A stretch of 64,000 nucleotides of DNA from Hydrangea macrophylla (GCA_033977485.1 CM066982.1:33458218-33522217), one strand, 5' to 3'; positions 45,011-57,202 are shown, counted from the first letter of the stretch. The notes: a model not told the origin generated them from the letters alone. Program-made: numbers and translations.

Positions 45011-45880
45011 CTCTAAGGCATAAGCCCATCTGTTTGCACCCATAAAATATACTCGGAGGAAGATGCTAAACCTTCGCGGCAAATGCAAAGGCGTCTGAAT
45101 CCCAACATGCAGGAAGTAGTCAAAAAGGAAGTTTTAAAACTACTTGATGTTGGGATCATATATCCTATTTTTGATAGCCTTTGGGTTAGTCCAACTCAAG
45201 TGGTGCCAAAGAAGGCAGGCATAACGGTTATTCCTAATAAAGATGGCAAATTAGTACAAACACGTGTCCCCACCGGATGGCGGATGTGTATTGATTACCG
45301 AAAACTGAATATTGTGACCTAAAAAGACCACTTTCCTTTACCGTTCATGGATCAAATGCTAGAATGAGTGGCGGGTCATAAGTACTATTGCTTTTTGGAC
45401 GGATACAGTGGGTATAACCAGATCAAAATCGCTCTTGAAGATCAGGAGAAAACAACTTTTACGTATCCGTTTGGTACTTTCGCTTACCGTCGTATGCCCT
45501 TCGGTTTATGCAATGCACCTGCTACCTTTCAGCGGTGCATGTTAAGTATCTTCAGTGATATGGTCGAACAAATACTTGAAGTATTTATGGACGATTTCTC
45601 AGTGTTCGGCCATAGTTTTAAAAATTTCTTAGACAATCTTGAACGTGTGCTAGTAAGTTGCGAGGACAAACAACTAGTACTAAACTGGAAAAAGTGTCAC
45701 TTCATGGTGACCAAGGGAATCGTCCTCGGCCACATTATTTCTGACAAAGGTATCCAAGTAGATAAAGCAAAAATCTACATAATCTCGAACCTACCTATCC
45801 CTCGTACAGTCAAAGACATCCGATCTTTTCTGGGGCATGCGGGATTCTATCTTCGGTTTATCTAAAATTTTAGAACGATC
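45011..45880 (+). pseudogene. E1 reverse transcriptase, broken
   Basis: Blocks in order: QRRLNPNMQEVVKKEVLKLL (about 45085-45145), SPTQVVPKKAGITVIPN (about 45190-45240), WRMCIDYRKLNIVT then a stop (45278-45322), FLDGYSGYNQIKI (about 45391-45430), RRMPFGLCNAPATFQRCM (about 45487-45540), VFMDDFSVFGHS (about 45580-45615) with intact catalytic Asps, and RSFLGHAGFYLRFI then a stop (45822-45865). Two stops interrupt an otherwise well-kept domain. Confidence 0.92.
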
Positions 45881-46347
45881 TCCCGACCACTATGTCAACT
45901 ACTCGCTAAAGACACGTCATTCGAGTGGTTAGAAAGCTGCCAAATATCGTTTGATGCACTAAAAGAACACCTTATCTCCACACCGATAATATAAGCACCC
46001 GACTAGGGTTTGCCATTCGAACTAATGTGTGACACTAGCGACTATGCCATTGGTGCAGTTCTAGGACAGAGGAAGGTTAATAAGCCTTACATAATCTACT
46101 AAACCAGTCGAACACTTAACGAAGCTAAAAGAATTATACAACAATCGAAAAAGAGCTACTGGCTATAGTCTTCGCTCTAGATAAATTCAGGTCTTATCTG
46201 ATAGGGTCCCCAATCATCTGTTTTACAGACCACTCGGCCCTCAAATACCAATTATCTAAAAAGGATGCGAAACAAAGGCTTATCCGTTGGATAGTCCTAT
46301 TCCAAGAATTTGATATCACAATCAAGGATAAAAAAGGAGTAGAGAAT
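45881..46347 (+). pseudogene. E1 RNase H, heavily broken
   Basis: FEWLESCQISFDALKEHL (about 45920-45975), MCDTSDYAIGAVLGQRK (about 46026-46077) with the first catalytic Asp, LNEAKRI (about 46110) and a shifted downstream part with a DHSALKYQL-type segment (about 46232-46257, other frame). At least five stops and one frameshift lie here, more than in the flanking domains. Confidence 0.8.
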
Positions 46348-47353
46348 GTGGTCGCTAACCATTTATCTCGATTAACGTTTGTTGACAACACTGAACCAAT
46401 ACCGATTAAGGATGAATTCCCAGATGAGAAACTGATGACTGTTTCCAGTTTGCCCTGGTATACAGATATAGTAAATTATCTAGTCACGGGAGAGACCCTG
46501 AGTCATTGGTTAAATCAAGATATGAAACGGTTCCTCTCTTTTGCACGTCACTTTTTCTTTGATGACCCATACTTATTCAAGTATTGTGTTGATCAGGGCA
46601 TCAGACGTTGTGTTCCAAATGAAGATATAACCATGATCTTAGGATCATGCCATTTCGAAGCTTGCGGAGGCCACTTTGCTTCTCAAAAGACCACACAAAA
46701 AGTCCTACACAGTGGTTTCTACTGGCCCACTGTATTTAAAGATGCCTATTCTTTTTGCAAATCGTGCCAACGCTGTCAAAAGCTTGGTACAATTTTAAAG
46801 AGGAACTCTATGCCCTTAACTCCTATTATCATAATTGAAATATTTGATTGTTGGGGCATAGACTTCATGGGCCTGTTCCCAAAATCAAACAACTATGTAT
46901 ACATACTCCTAGCTGTGGAGTATGTATCAAAATGGGTAGAGGCGATACCAACGAGACACAATGACCACAGAACGGTAATGTCATTTCTTAAGGAACACAT
47001 TCTGTCACATTTCAGAACCCCGAGGGCACTAATAAGTGACCAAGGCAAGCATTTTTGCAATAGGCCCTTGGAATCACTCCTCAAGAAATGCGGGGTCAAT
47101 CACAAGATCGCTCTAGCCTACCACCCATAAACTAACAGGCAGGCAGAATTGGCTAACCGATAAATCAAGCATATTCTCGAAAAGACGGTTAGTTTCAATA
47201 GGAAGGACTGGGCATCTAAACTGACCATTGCTCTATGGGCGTACCATACTGCATATAAAACAAACCTGGGAATGTCCCCATATAGGTTAGTGTACGGCAA
47301 GGCTTGCCACCTCCCTGTCGAGATTGAGCATAAAGCTTATTGGGCAACACGCT
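46348..47353 (+). pseudogene. E1 integrase, N-terminal and core, interrupted by E2
   Basis: The zinc finger has HFEACGGHFASQKTTQKVL (about 46650-46707) and CKSCQRCQKLG (about 46758-46790). The DDE core has DCWGIDFMGLFPKS (about 46845-46890, first Asp), ALISDQGKHFCNRP (about 47028-47070, second Asp) and NRQAELANR (about 47135-47160, Glu), with stops at 47128 and 47161. The [12 protein letters not shown]...[17 protein letters not shown] segment (47226-47320) follows. The frame is cut after 47353 by E2 and resumes at 55396. Confidence 0.92.
47349..47353. repeat. Target-site duplication ACGCT, left copy (E2 in E1)
   Basis: ACGCT precedes TGATCGGGAG of the E2 5' LTR; the same five bases follow the 3' LTR at 55391-55395. 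The E1 integrase frame continues exactly across the site. Confidence 0.96.
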
Positions 47354-48689
47354 TGATCGGGAGAGAACAGATCCTATTTATACGCCTTAACGAGCATTTG
47401 TTAGTATCTTTTTATCCTGTTTTTGTATATTTTTACTTCGTTTTCAATTTTTTGACAGGTTTTGGAAGAAATCAAGCATATCAGGCTAAATAGGGTGAAA
47501 AAGCAGAAGAAAAGAAGCTGAAAAAGCCAAGTCGCGCGCGCGAGCCGCGGGCGCGAAAAATAGAATATCGCTCGCGCGAGCAATCGCTCACTCGCGCGAA
47601 ATGCCAAATGTCGCGCTCGCGCGACCCGCTCCCGCGATATGTGTAAAAATCAAAGATGCGTATTTCAGTATACTGATGATTCCTACGTGAACGATACTGC
47701 CTAATTACGTCCAGATTGCAAAATACAGCAGTTTTAGTGCGTTTCGAGTTGGAAAAGCTTCCAAAACTTGCCTAAAATCTATATATACCATATTTTACTT
47801 CAATTAAAGGGTTGGAAATTATTATACCAACATTCTACAACCATACTTCCAGCCATTGAAGGGAGGGGAGCAAGGAGAAGAAGAAGAAGACCAAGGATTT
47901 CCATGGCCTCCTCCATCAACTACTTGCCATCCATCACTTCCATGGACGGCTAGATCATAGATCTAGGGTTTCAATGAAGCCCTAGTCGAGTAATAGGGAG
48001 TATTTTATGCTTTTATTTTAGTTTTATTATGTATGGATGACAGTCACATGTTCCTAGGATTTTTATAAATAAATCGTACTTCTATTGATTAAATCATTAC
48101 TTTCAGAATTTATTCTTGTCTTAGATCTATTTTGACTGTGATGTGCTCAATGATTTATGCTTGCTGTGCTTGTTTAGATTATTTACATGTGCTGGTGCTT
48201 TATTGATTTGTGCTATCGAGTATCCGAATAGTCCATGCCTAGGTTAGACGGATTAGATCACAACCCTAGTTTAGTGTGGGATAATTCGTGCTAACCGCAG
48301 ATGGATTATGTTGGTGCTTGAACCATGATTATCTTCTTGTCGGAGGAATTGGGCTTGTAGCTACAATTCCCCATATTCATCCAACGTAATAAGCTAAAGT
48401 AATTCATAAATATTCCTATTATGAAGCTAGTGGTGGATTTGCAATCCTAGGTTCCTTAAACATTATTTAAAAACAACTATTTTAATTGCTTTCATAGTTT
48501 AGATTTATTTTTATTGTTATTAGTTTAATTAAAATCAAATCAAAATCCGTTTTCATAATTAACTAAAGTTAGGTTTTAAAATTAAGTCGCTGTAGTTAAC
48601 CAATCCCTGTGGGTTCGACCTTTGCTTTCACACTACAAATCTTTTGAAAAGTAAAGAACACTTTTTACATCTTGATATTGACAACATCA
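47354..48689 (+). repeat. E2 5' LTR (1336 bp)
   Basis: TGATCGGGAG...GACAACATCA. A TATA box, CTATATATACC, lies at 47780-47790. The U3 has a GC-rich palindromic array at 47533-47637. Confidence 0.95.
47533..47790 (+). promoter_or_regulatory. E2 5' LTR promoter: CGCGCG palindrome array and TATA box
   Basis: Palindromic words TCGCGCGCGCGA-like, CTCGCGCGAG, CTCGCGCGAA and TCGCGCTCGCGCGA crowd 47533-47637 in an otherwise AT-rich LTR. The TATA box follows about 140 bp downstream. The 3' LTR has a longer version (about 54203-54340). Function is inferred from position only. Confidence 0.55.
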
Positions 48690-48694
48690 ATTTT

Positions 48695-48712
48695 TGGCGC
48701 CGTTGCCGGGGA
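48695..48712 (+). promoter_or_regulatory. E2 primer-binding site
   Basis: TGGCGCCGTTGCCGGGGA, the standard Athila PBS, five bases after the LTR edge. Confidence 0.95.
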
Positions 48713-49184
48713 TTGCAAATTACTACCTTTAGTTTTAAAATCTTAGTTTAGTTAATTCGTAAATATTAGATTAGGTTTTCTTTTTCTTATTTTTGTTTTA
48801 TTTTGAGTCACTAACTTTTCTTTTTATTTTGTAGTTTCTCGAGTCATCAAATCCTAACGTTTCCGAGTGGATTAGCTAAGCACACCAAAGGAGCTTACGC
48901 GAAAAAAATATAAATAAAATAAAATAAATTGCTTCTTGTGAAACTCGCTTTAAACCACTGTAAGTCAGGGCGCTGTGACGCACTATTTGCATTAGTTTAG
49001 GGTTAATTGCACTGCATTAGCTAGGAAACCCGGGGCGCTGGGCTTGACGCGGTCATTGCATTACAGGATAATATTCATGCATCATAGTAGTACTGTGTGC
49101 TTGCTTGTCGTCTTATTTGCGTGATTGCTATTTGTTTCTTTTGTTTAGTTAGTCGTTTTAGTTTCTTTTCCTTTGTTTTAGTTT
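48713..49184 (+). other. E2 leader, non-coding
   Basis: T-rich sequence with two GGCGCTG-containing words (about 48968 and 49034). No ORF is seen. Confidence 0.6.
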
Positions 49185-51886
49185 ATGTTAGGTACACGTT
49201 CAAATAAACCGGAATTGCAACCTTTCGACTCTGAACTTGAACGCACCCTAAGAGTTAATAAGTCTTCAAACTTAACTTCTAGAGCTAGGTTTTTAATAGA
49301 CGACGATTTGACACCAAAACCAACGTCTTTATTTGAATCCGAACTACGTAGTACCCTTACAAGATTAAAGAAACCACGCTTTCATAACATCGAACCGATT
49401 AAAATGGCAGACATGGGAAATAACAATAACAACCAAAATAACAACCGAGATAATCTGAATAATCTTAATATACCGCCACCTCCTCCGCTTAAAGACTACT
49501 TTATTCCTACGACTTACACGCCACAAACATGTATTGATTTACCGGAGGCGACGACATCTCACTTTGAGATAAAGTCGTCTACCATCTCGCTACTTCCATC
49601 TTTCCATGGCCGTCTAAATGAAGATCCATATCAACACTTAGGAGATTTTCAGGATATATGCTCTACTTTGAAAATTCAAAACTTAAATGATGATGAATTA
49701 AAATTGCGGCTCTTTCCATTCTCATTAAAAGATAAAGCTAAATATTGGCTTCAATCACTGGAACCAAACACAATTAGAACATGGGAAGACTTACACACCG
49801 CATTTTTACAAAAGTTTTTTCCTATTATGCGTACAAATCAGATAAGGAAATCCATAACAAACTTTGTTATGCAAGATGGGGAATCACTTTACGACACGTG
49901 GGAAAAATTAAAGAATTATTACGTTCGTGTCCACATCATCAGGTTCCTAAGTGGCAGTTGGTCCAGGTCTTTTATGAGGGACTTATTCCTTCGGTCCGTA
50001 ATACTGTCGACGCTGTTTGTGCGGGTACCTTCCTACACAAAAGCGCCGACGAGGCCTGGAAAATTTTTGAAACGTTAAGCGAGAATTCGATGCACCAAGC
50101 TGTATCAGTACGTTCCGAGGGATATCATTCACAACCTAAGAGGGAGGTAAAGTTCGAGTCAAGTCAGTCAATTGAAATAAAAGAACTATCTAACAAACTT
50201 GACCGACTTTTAACAATGAACCAAACGACAGCCCCACCCGCTCATGAAATTTGTGCATTATGTTATGATCCTTCACATTCGATACTTGCATGTCCATCGG
50301 CGAGTCAATTTCCGGAATTCGTGGAGCAACACATTAATTCTATTCAACAATACCCACGAAATAATTATAATTCGACTACTAATAATCCGGATGCGCCATG
50401 GAGAAACCATCCTAACTTCTCGTGGAAAAATAATAATAATAATCCTAATGAGGCAACTAATTTTCCAAATGCGTATCGACCTCAGTTTCAATCTAATCAA
50501 TACCAACAACCACCTCCTAATTCGAATCCTTCAAGGGGTAATATTTTTGAGGAAAAGGTGTTGGCATCCCTTAAGACTATTGAAACGCAAGTACAGGCAC
50601 AAGCACAAATAGTGCACTCTCATACACAATCTATTGCGAAGCTTGAATCCCAAATGGGACAACTAGCTACTGTAGTGAGTCGTAGAAACGAGGGGACGTT
50701 GCCTAGTCAAACAATTCAAAACCCTAAGGGACAGTATGAGGTTAAGGCGTCGAATGAACAAGTAAACGCCGTCTCAACTAGGATGACTACACGAGAGGAG
50801 GTGATAGAAACCCCTAATAAGAATGAGAATGTGATAGATATGAACATTAACTCTAATAAAGAGAGGGGTGAGGACGTGAATCAAAGTAGAAAAGAAAATG
50901 AACCGGTCCCAACAAATTACATTCCGAGAATGCCATATCCACCTAATATTGAGGAACCGTCTAATCTTACAAAGAAAAAGTCGAAAGTTGAGGATATACT
51001 CGAGGTATTTAAACAAGTTAAAATTAATATTCCTTTCCTCGACGCTATAAAACAAATTCCCGCTTATGCTAAATGTTTAAATGACCTATGTACGCAAAAG
51101 CGCAAAATACGCAGTCACACTCCGAAAAAGCTCTTCCTCACAGAAAAAATAAGTTCCATTTTTCAACACGCTCCTCCGAAGTATAAGGATCCCGATACGC
51201 CTACGATTTCATGTGTCATAGGTGACACTATCATTCATCGGGCTCTCCTTGACTTAGGTGCTAGTGTTAACCTCTTACCCTATCATGTCTATAAACAACT
51301 AGGTCTAGGTGAACTTAAGCCCACGGCCGCTACTATTCAATTAGCGGATCGTTCTGTCAAAATACCTAGAGGAATCGTCGAAGACGTCCTAGTAAAAGTT
51401 GATCAATGTTTCTATCCTGTTGATTTTATGGTCCTTGACACCGAACCGGTGCTAGATGCTAGAAAATACACTCCTGTTATTCTTGGTCGTCCATTCTTAG
51501 CCACGGCCAACACACGTGTCAATTGTCGAACAGGGGTAATGAAAGTGTCGTTCGGGAACTTGAAATTAAAATTAAATGTTTTTAATGCGGCTGATCAACC
51601 TCCAAAAGACGATGATCTAGGTGAGGAGAGTAGTGAGGTTAAACGGAATATTGAACTTACTAACGTAATAAATATGAGTGCGGGGAATAATACAGTGGAT
51701 GATGAGTGGATGAATCCTAATACCACGGCCCCTAATGAAGAATTTACTCGAAAGGTAAAGAATCGATATAATAACGATAATGGTGAGCTGTCAAATGAAT
51801 TAACACATAACAACCTTGTTTCGACGTTTCACCAGAATCTCCCTAGGGCCCTCAGAGGTACAAGCTCTGATTTACGGCCTCCATAA
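49185..51886 (+). CDS. E2 gag-protease, one frameshift
   Basis: The ATG at 49185 opens a frame with a charged N-terminus, an Asn-rich tract (about 49418-49480), ISLLPSFHGRLNEDPYQHL (about 49580-49640), LRLFPFSLKDKAKYWLQSLE (about 49705-49765) and LHTAFLQKFFPIMRT. A one-base loss near 49915 shifts the frame; the rest runs open to 51886. It includes an intact zinc knuckle CALCYDPSHSILAC (about 50253-50295), the LDLGASVNLLPYHVYKQLGL protease loop (about 51250-51310) and the ILGRPFLATANTRVNCRTG region (about 51480-51540), and ends in a Gly/Asn/Glu-rich tail. Apart from the single shift it is complete at about 900 codons. It stops where RT should begin. Confidence 0.9.
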
Positions 51887-51932
51887 ATCTTGAGCTAGAA
51901 CGGTCTAGCTAAAGACGTAAAAGATAGTGCTT

Positions 51933-51950
51933 CTTGGGAGGCAACCCAAG
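51933..51950 (+). terminator. Perfect stem-loop just after the E2 gag-protease stop
   Basis: CTTGGGAGGCAACCCAAG forms a six-pair stem with a six-base loop, 46 bases after the stop codon. Its role is unknown; it is listed here as an RNA structure, and a true terminator function is not implied. Confidence 0.4.
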
Positions 51951-54011
51951 CTTAATTTCGTCGGTTCTCTTTGTTTTTGAGTCATTTTGGTTAGTTTTTG
52001 AGTTTTCTGAACAGGTTTGGGGGTAGGGGATAATTTATTTTGAACTTATATACATTTTTATACTAAAAAAAAAAAAAAAAATCTTATATGTTATTTTTAT
52101 TATTTATTTGTTTGTTTAATTTTCTATTGTTAAGAATTAACAGGTAACATTGAACTTTATTGCCATATTCATTTGTGTTCACCTGTTCTATGCTTGTCGA
52201 GATCGAGGTATTATCGTTCCTTCTCTATGTACTTTCCTTTCTTTCATTTTATTGTTTCATTGGGGACAATGAACGGTTTAGGTTTGGGGGTATGCACATT
52301 AGTTTATGCAAAATTTTAAAAAAAAATTTCAAATAAGTGTGTTTAAATAAACGATGTTACCGACGTTTTTGCAACATAAATTTGATACTTCTTGTTTTGT
52401 AACTATGATTGTTATAGAATGGTAAACAAAAGAATATGTGATTAAACATTTGCTAAAGTCATGATATGACGTTTTAGGTTATGTATCGTTCGAATCATAG
52501 TTTTAGATCATAAATTTGCACACAAACTTATGCACTGCACGTAGTCATTGGAATACATGTTGGTTGTGAACTATAATATGATTCGGATTTCTAGATAACA
52601 CAAGGTGGAGACTAAACCCGGTGAGGTTTTGAGCCTATCTTTTCTTTTTCGAGGGTTATAAGTACACATTGTGTTTGTCGAAGTTCATTGAAATAGCGCA
52701 TTAACTTGTTGTTTAGTCTCATTATTCTTGTTTTGGTTGATATTCAAGTTAAAATATTTGTTACCATGCTAAATAATCTTCCATTGTAAACATTGAAGAA
52801 CCGTATTACCCTAGGAAATGATTTGAGGCCCTCTTTGTTTACTACCGGCCGATAAAAGATAAAAATTTCCTTAGTTCACCCCTTTGAGCCGTTACAATGC
52901 CTCTTTTTCTTTGTTCATCATTATCCTCTTTAAAAGCTCCAACTTGATCAACTTGGAGTATACCACTGGAAGAGTGATCAACTTTTAGTAGTATTAAGGC
53001 GATGTGTTGATTGAGAAGAAGAAAATAAGATGCTATTGGGGTAGTTGCTTGGTATTCGATGAATAATCATTTGAGAAGCAAGAAAAGAAAAAGGAAAAGA
53101 AACATAATACAGAAGAGGAAGGTTGAAAAAAAAATGAAAAATGAAAGAAAAGAAGAAAAATGAATGAAAAGGAATGAAGAGAAAGAAAAGATGAAAGTTT
53201 GTAGAAGAAGAATGAAAGAGATCGAACATGCCTTACAATGCCATTCTTAAACTACCTAATGAATCCTTTCTATCCTTTTTCATTGCCTGAGCCACGTTAC
53301 AACCTTTAAAAAGTCCTAATTGATCCTATGAAACATGGTTTGGATATGAAAACGATGGAAGGAGATTAAAACATGGTAACGATTAATTTTTCTTGATTGT
53401 TGGCATCCTATCCATGAGACTACTGTTCTTTTGTGTCATGCGTCTTTTCCGAGTCATATGTTACCTTTTCCACCTATGTTAGAAAAAATTACAACTGTTT
53501 TTGAGTGTTTCATTTGAGAGTGTAATTAACATTGTGAGATTTGTAGTCGAAGCATAGCTAAATGGTTATCCGAGTTATATTACAAGTTCATGACATGTGC
53601 ATGTTCATTTGACTACCATACCACACACGTGCAATTTTATGAGAAATTCTATTGATTTATACGATTCATGTACTTGAGATTGTTTTTCATGATGTAGGTA
53701 GACGTTTGATTCTGTTTCTTTATGTTAGTTATTCTATTTCGAATCATCGTTCTATGATAAGAAGTATTGAACGTTATATTTTTCATTTTAATATTAAAAG
53801 AAAAAAAAAGTTTTTAAATATAAGTTAATAAAGATGGTTGTGGGTGACTTGTGGATGAGAACCCTCACGAGACTTCACTCGTCCTACTAGGGACACCTAG
53901 GGGTTTAAAAGGCTTGTTGCATATGCTAAATGCAATCGTGATCCATGCGAAAATGGAATAGTATGTTATTAGTAGTTTTTATTTTAGTTTTGCTCGAGGA
54001 CTAGCAAAATG

Positions 54012-54025
54012 TAGGTTTGGGGGTG
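54012..54025 (+). promoter_or_regulatory. E2 polypurine tract
   Basis: TAGGTTTGGGGGTG lies directly before the 3' LTR start TGATCGGGAG, where plus-strand DNA synthesis would be primed. Confidence 0.8.
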
Positions 54026-55390
54026 TGATCGGGAGAGAACAGATCCTATTTATACGCCTTAACGAGCATTTGTTAGTATCTTTTTATCCTGTTTTTGTAT
54101 ATTTTTACTTCGTTTTCTATTTTCTGACAGGTTTTGGAAGAAATCAAGCATATCATGCGAAACAGGATGAAAAAGCAGAAGAAAAGAAGCTGAAAAAGCC
54201 AAGTCGCGCGCGCGAGCCGCGGGCGCGAAAAACAGAATATCGCTCGCGTGATCCGCTCGCGCGAGAATCCAGAAATCGCTCGCGCGATCCGCGCGCGCGA
54301 AATGCCAAATGTCGCGCTCGCGCGACCCGTTCGCGCGATATGTGTAAAAATCAAAGATGTGTATTTCAGTATACTGATGATTCCTACGTGAACGAAACTG
54401 CCTAATTACGTCCAGATTGCAAAATACAGCAGTTTTAGTGCGTTTCGAGTTGGAAAAGCTTCCAAAACTTGCCTAAAATCTATATATACCCTATTTTACT
54501 TCAATTAAAGGGTTGGCAATTGTTATACCGACATTCTACAACCATACTTCCAGCCATTGAAGGGAGGGGAGCAAGGAGAAGAAGAAGAAGACCAAGGATT
54601 TCCATGGCCTCCTCCATCAACTACTTGCCATCCATCACTTCCATGGACGGCTAGATCATAGATCTAGGGTTTCAATGAAGCCCTAGCCGAGTAATAGGGA
54701 GTATTTTATGCTTTTATTTTAGTTTTATTATGTATGGATGACAGTCACATGTTCCGAGGATTTTTATAAATAAATCGTACTTCTATTGATTAAATCATTA
54801 CTTTCAGAATTTATTCTTGTCTTAGATCTATTTTGACTGTGATGTGCTCAATGATCTATGCTTGCTATGCTTGTTTAGATTATTTACATGTGATGGTGCT
54901 TTATTGATTTGTGCTATCGAGTATCCGAATAGTCCATGCCTAGGTTAGACGGATTAGATCACAACCCTAGTTTAGTGTGGGATAATTCGTGCTAACCGCA
55001 GATGGATTATGTTGGTGCTTGAACCATGATTATCTTCTTGTCGGAGGAATTGGGCTTGTAGCTACAATTCCCCATATTCATCCAACGTAATAAGCTAAAG
55101 TAATTCATAAATATTCCTATTATGAAGCTAGTGGTGGATTTGCAATCCTAGGTTCCTTAAACATTATTTAAAAACAACTATTTTAATTGCTTTCATAGTT
55201 TAGATTTATTTTTATTGTTATTAGTTTAATTAAAATCAAATCAAAATCCGTTTTCATAATTAACTAAAGTTAGGTTTTAAAATTAAGTCGCTGTAGTTAA
55301 CCAATCCCTGTGGGTTCGACCTTTGATTTCACACTACAAATCTTTTGAAAAGTAAAGAACACTTTTTACATCTTGATATTGACAACATCA
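54026..55390 (+). repeat. E2 3' LTR (1365 bp)
   Basis: Matches 47354-48689 almost base for base outside the CGCGCG array (about 54203-54340), which is longer here. TATA box at about 54481-54490. It ends GACAACATCA before ACGCT. Confidence 0.95.
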
Positions 55391-55395
55391 ACGCT
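55391..55395. repeat. Target-site duplication ACGCT, right copy (E2 in E1)
   Basis: Identical to 47349-47353. Confidence 0.96.
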
Positions 55396-55793
55396 CATTA
55401 AACTTCGATATTAAAGAGGAAGGTCAGTTAAGGAAACTTCAACTCGCAGAGCTAGAGGAAATCCATAGAGATGCGTATGACTCTGTAAAGTTGCACAAGG
55501 AAAGGTTGAAGGCTCGCCATGATAGAACGATCTTTTGGAAATCATTTGAGCAGGGGCAGAAAGTCTTGCTGTATGACTCTCGCCTTCACCTTTTTCTAGG
55601 AAAACTCCAATCCCGGTGGACAGGTCCGTTTATTGTTAAATCTGTCTTTCCACATGGGGCCGTTGAGCTCATAAACCCCAAGAATGATGAAAGTTTCAAG
55701 GTTAATGGCCAAAGATTAAAATCGTTCTTGGAGAACTTCCTACCAGAAGCTGAGCACATCCAGCTAGATGAGCCTAGCTATTCCTCAACCTAA
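55396..55793 (+). pseudogene. E1 integrase C-terminal part
   Basis: Continuation of the integrase frame after E2: LRKLQLAELEEIHRDAYDS (about 55431-55485), GQKVLLYDSRLHLFLGKLQS (about 55553-55610), WTGPFIVKSVFPHGAVELIN (about 55617-55675), the Athila-type GPY/F region that helps bind DNA, and a stop at 55791-55793. This segment itself has no stop. There is no chromodomain, as expected for Athila. Confidence 0.92.
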
Positions 55794-55937
55794 AACACTA
55801 AAGAGTGTTCTCACATTGTTGTTGTATTCTTTCCTTTTACTGCACTTTGTTTTGTTTTATTTATTTCTGTCTTTTTTAGTATGACTTCGACTCTAATTTG
55901 CTATTCCATATTACTTCTCCCCTATAGGCTGTTAAAA

Positions 55938-56867
55938 ATGAGAGACGACAACGTCTATTCAATCGGGTCATAAGCTGATTCAGAATATCCTAACCCTCCT
56001 TGGACTACCGAGGAGATTGCATTCTGCCTTTCTCCTTATCAAGGGCCCAGGGCGGATGATGTAATTGAGCTGACCCAAGGGTACATCCCTTATAATCTTG
56101 CACTCCTCAACATTAATCCATTTGAGAATATGGACTTCCCTTAAGAGGAAGGAGAACTAGAGGGATATTTTATCGGGGAAGTAGATGATGCACTCTTGGC
56201 ACAGTGAGAGAACGACTCGATGTGGGAACCATGGGAGGAAGATGATTTACAAGATGTGGTGCCTGAATGCCATAACGTTGTCTTCAGATATGTGGATGAC
56301 TTCATCGTCATCGCCTCAGTTCCATACATCTTTGTGCACATGAGCTTTTTGTTGTTCCGGCTTCAATGCTCCCTGCCTGCTAGTGTACATGGTTCTATCA
56401 CGCCAATAATGAGGTTAATTCATTGTCACATTTTGTTATTATTTTCGTCTTTCTTTGTTTGTTCCCTTCTTCTGTTAGTTCTTTCATCTGTTTTATTTGA
56501 TTTCTTTCTTTTTGGTTCTTTTTTGTTTTCCTTGTTCAAGATTTTCACTATGAATCCAATGCTACCGCCTTTGTTCCTTCCGCACTAACTGTTTCATGGA
56601 TCTTACATTGGGTCTCATGGTACTCTGTCGCATGAGAGTAAACAGCTTAGGAGTTACACTCCTTTATCTTTAACGCTGTCAGGCTCACCAGAATCACCTC
56701 TCGCTTGTACTTTCAACTCTTTGGAGGTTTTAGACACTTTCGATGATGTTCTGGACGCTTTTAAATCCTTCTGGAATCATGAATTATCAAGTTTGGACTC
56801 TACCTTTGAAGTTTTGGCAGAGTATGAAGTGGTTGTGGAAGAAGAAATTTTCCTGTTCGTAGATTAG
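55938..56867 (+). pseudogene. E1 post-pol ORF of unknown function, four in-frame stops
   Basis: A single frame of 310 codons begins at an ATG 144 bp after integrase and ends TAG at 56865-56867, with stops at about 55971, 56142, 56205 and 56586. The N-terminal part is acidic and aromatic (PWTTEEIAFCLSPYQGPRAD, DSMWEPWEEDDLQDVV). A long hydrophobic T-rich stretch follows (about 56425-56540), which could be a membrane segment or an intron (pyrimidine tract ending TTCAAG). The last part is acidic again (DTFDDVLDAFKSFWNHEL, EYEVVVEEEIFLFVD). I do not recognise it. Confidence 0.45.
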
Positions 56868-57155
56868 TGACCCACTTCAGTTATGTTTTGTCATTTGGTC
56901 AATCTTTTATCCATCGAAGTGTAATCCAAGACAAGTTTTCTTAGTTTTGTTTTTAATTCCAGTTTTTCTATGTAATATGGTCTTAAGTGCCAATTTGGGG
57001 ATTATAATTTTGCAAAATGGATGCTATTAAAATATTTTACATTTATAAAATTTGCAACTTTATATTACTATGATGATCATTTCTGGCTTACATGTCCTGT
57101 GAATGAACTACTTTTATCATTTTTCCTGTATGTCCGGTATAGTTTCCTTTAGTTG
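56868..57155 (+). other. E1 spacer, non-coding
   Basis: AT-rich, no ORF. It ends with a GTTGGGGGTG tract (about 57153-57162) resembling the element's polypurine tract. Confidence 0.5.
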
Positions 57156-57202
57156 GGGGTGCACATAGGTTCTGTTCAAGGTTTCTGGAAATTTTCTTGT
57201 TC

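Larger units (their letters stand above)
51887..54025 (+). other. E2 3' non-coding region
   Basis: No pol remnant and no convincing ORF. It holds a perfect hairpin at 51933-51950, an A-run (52065-52080), a purine-rich block (about 53050-53225), words shared with the E1 3' end (53403-53424, 53850-54000) and three GTTTGGGGGT tracts (about 52016, 52280, 54015), the last directly before the LTR. Confidence 0.8.
47354..55390 (+). mobile_element. Element E2: non-autonomous Athila-like element with gag-protease only (8037 bp)
   Basis: LTRs 47354-48689 and 54026-55390, PBS TGGCGCCGTTGCCGGGGA, one gag-protease ORF (49185-51886), then 2.1 kb of non-coding sequence to the polypurine tract. There is no RT, RNase H or integrase and no remnant of them, so it needs enzymes from a partner. 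By eye the LTRs are nearly identical apart from a 29-bp net length difference, and the coding frame has only one shift, so this is the youngest insertion in the window. The layout recalls TR-GAG-type elements. Confidence 0.92.

Noticed and set aside
50244..51055. Alternative frames inside the E2 gag-protease region
   Set aside because: Basic, Ile/Asn-rich translations without domain similarity, overlapping a well-supported frame.
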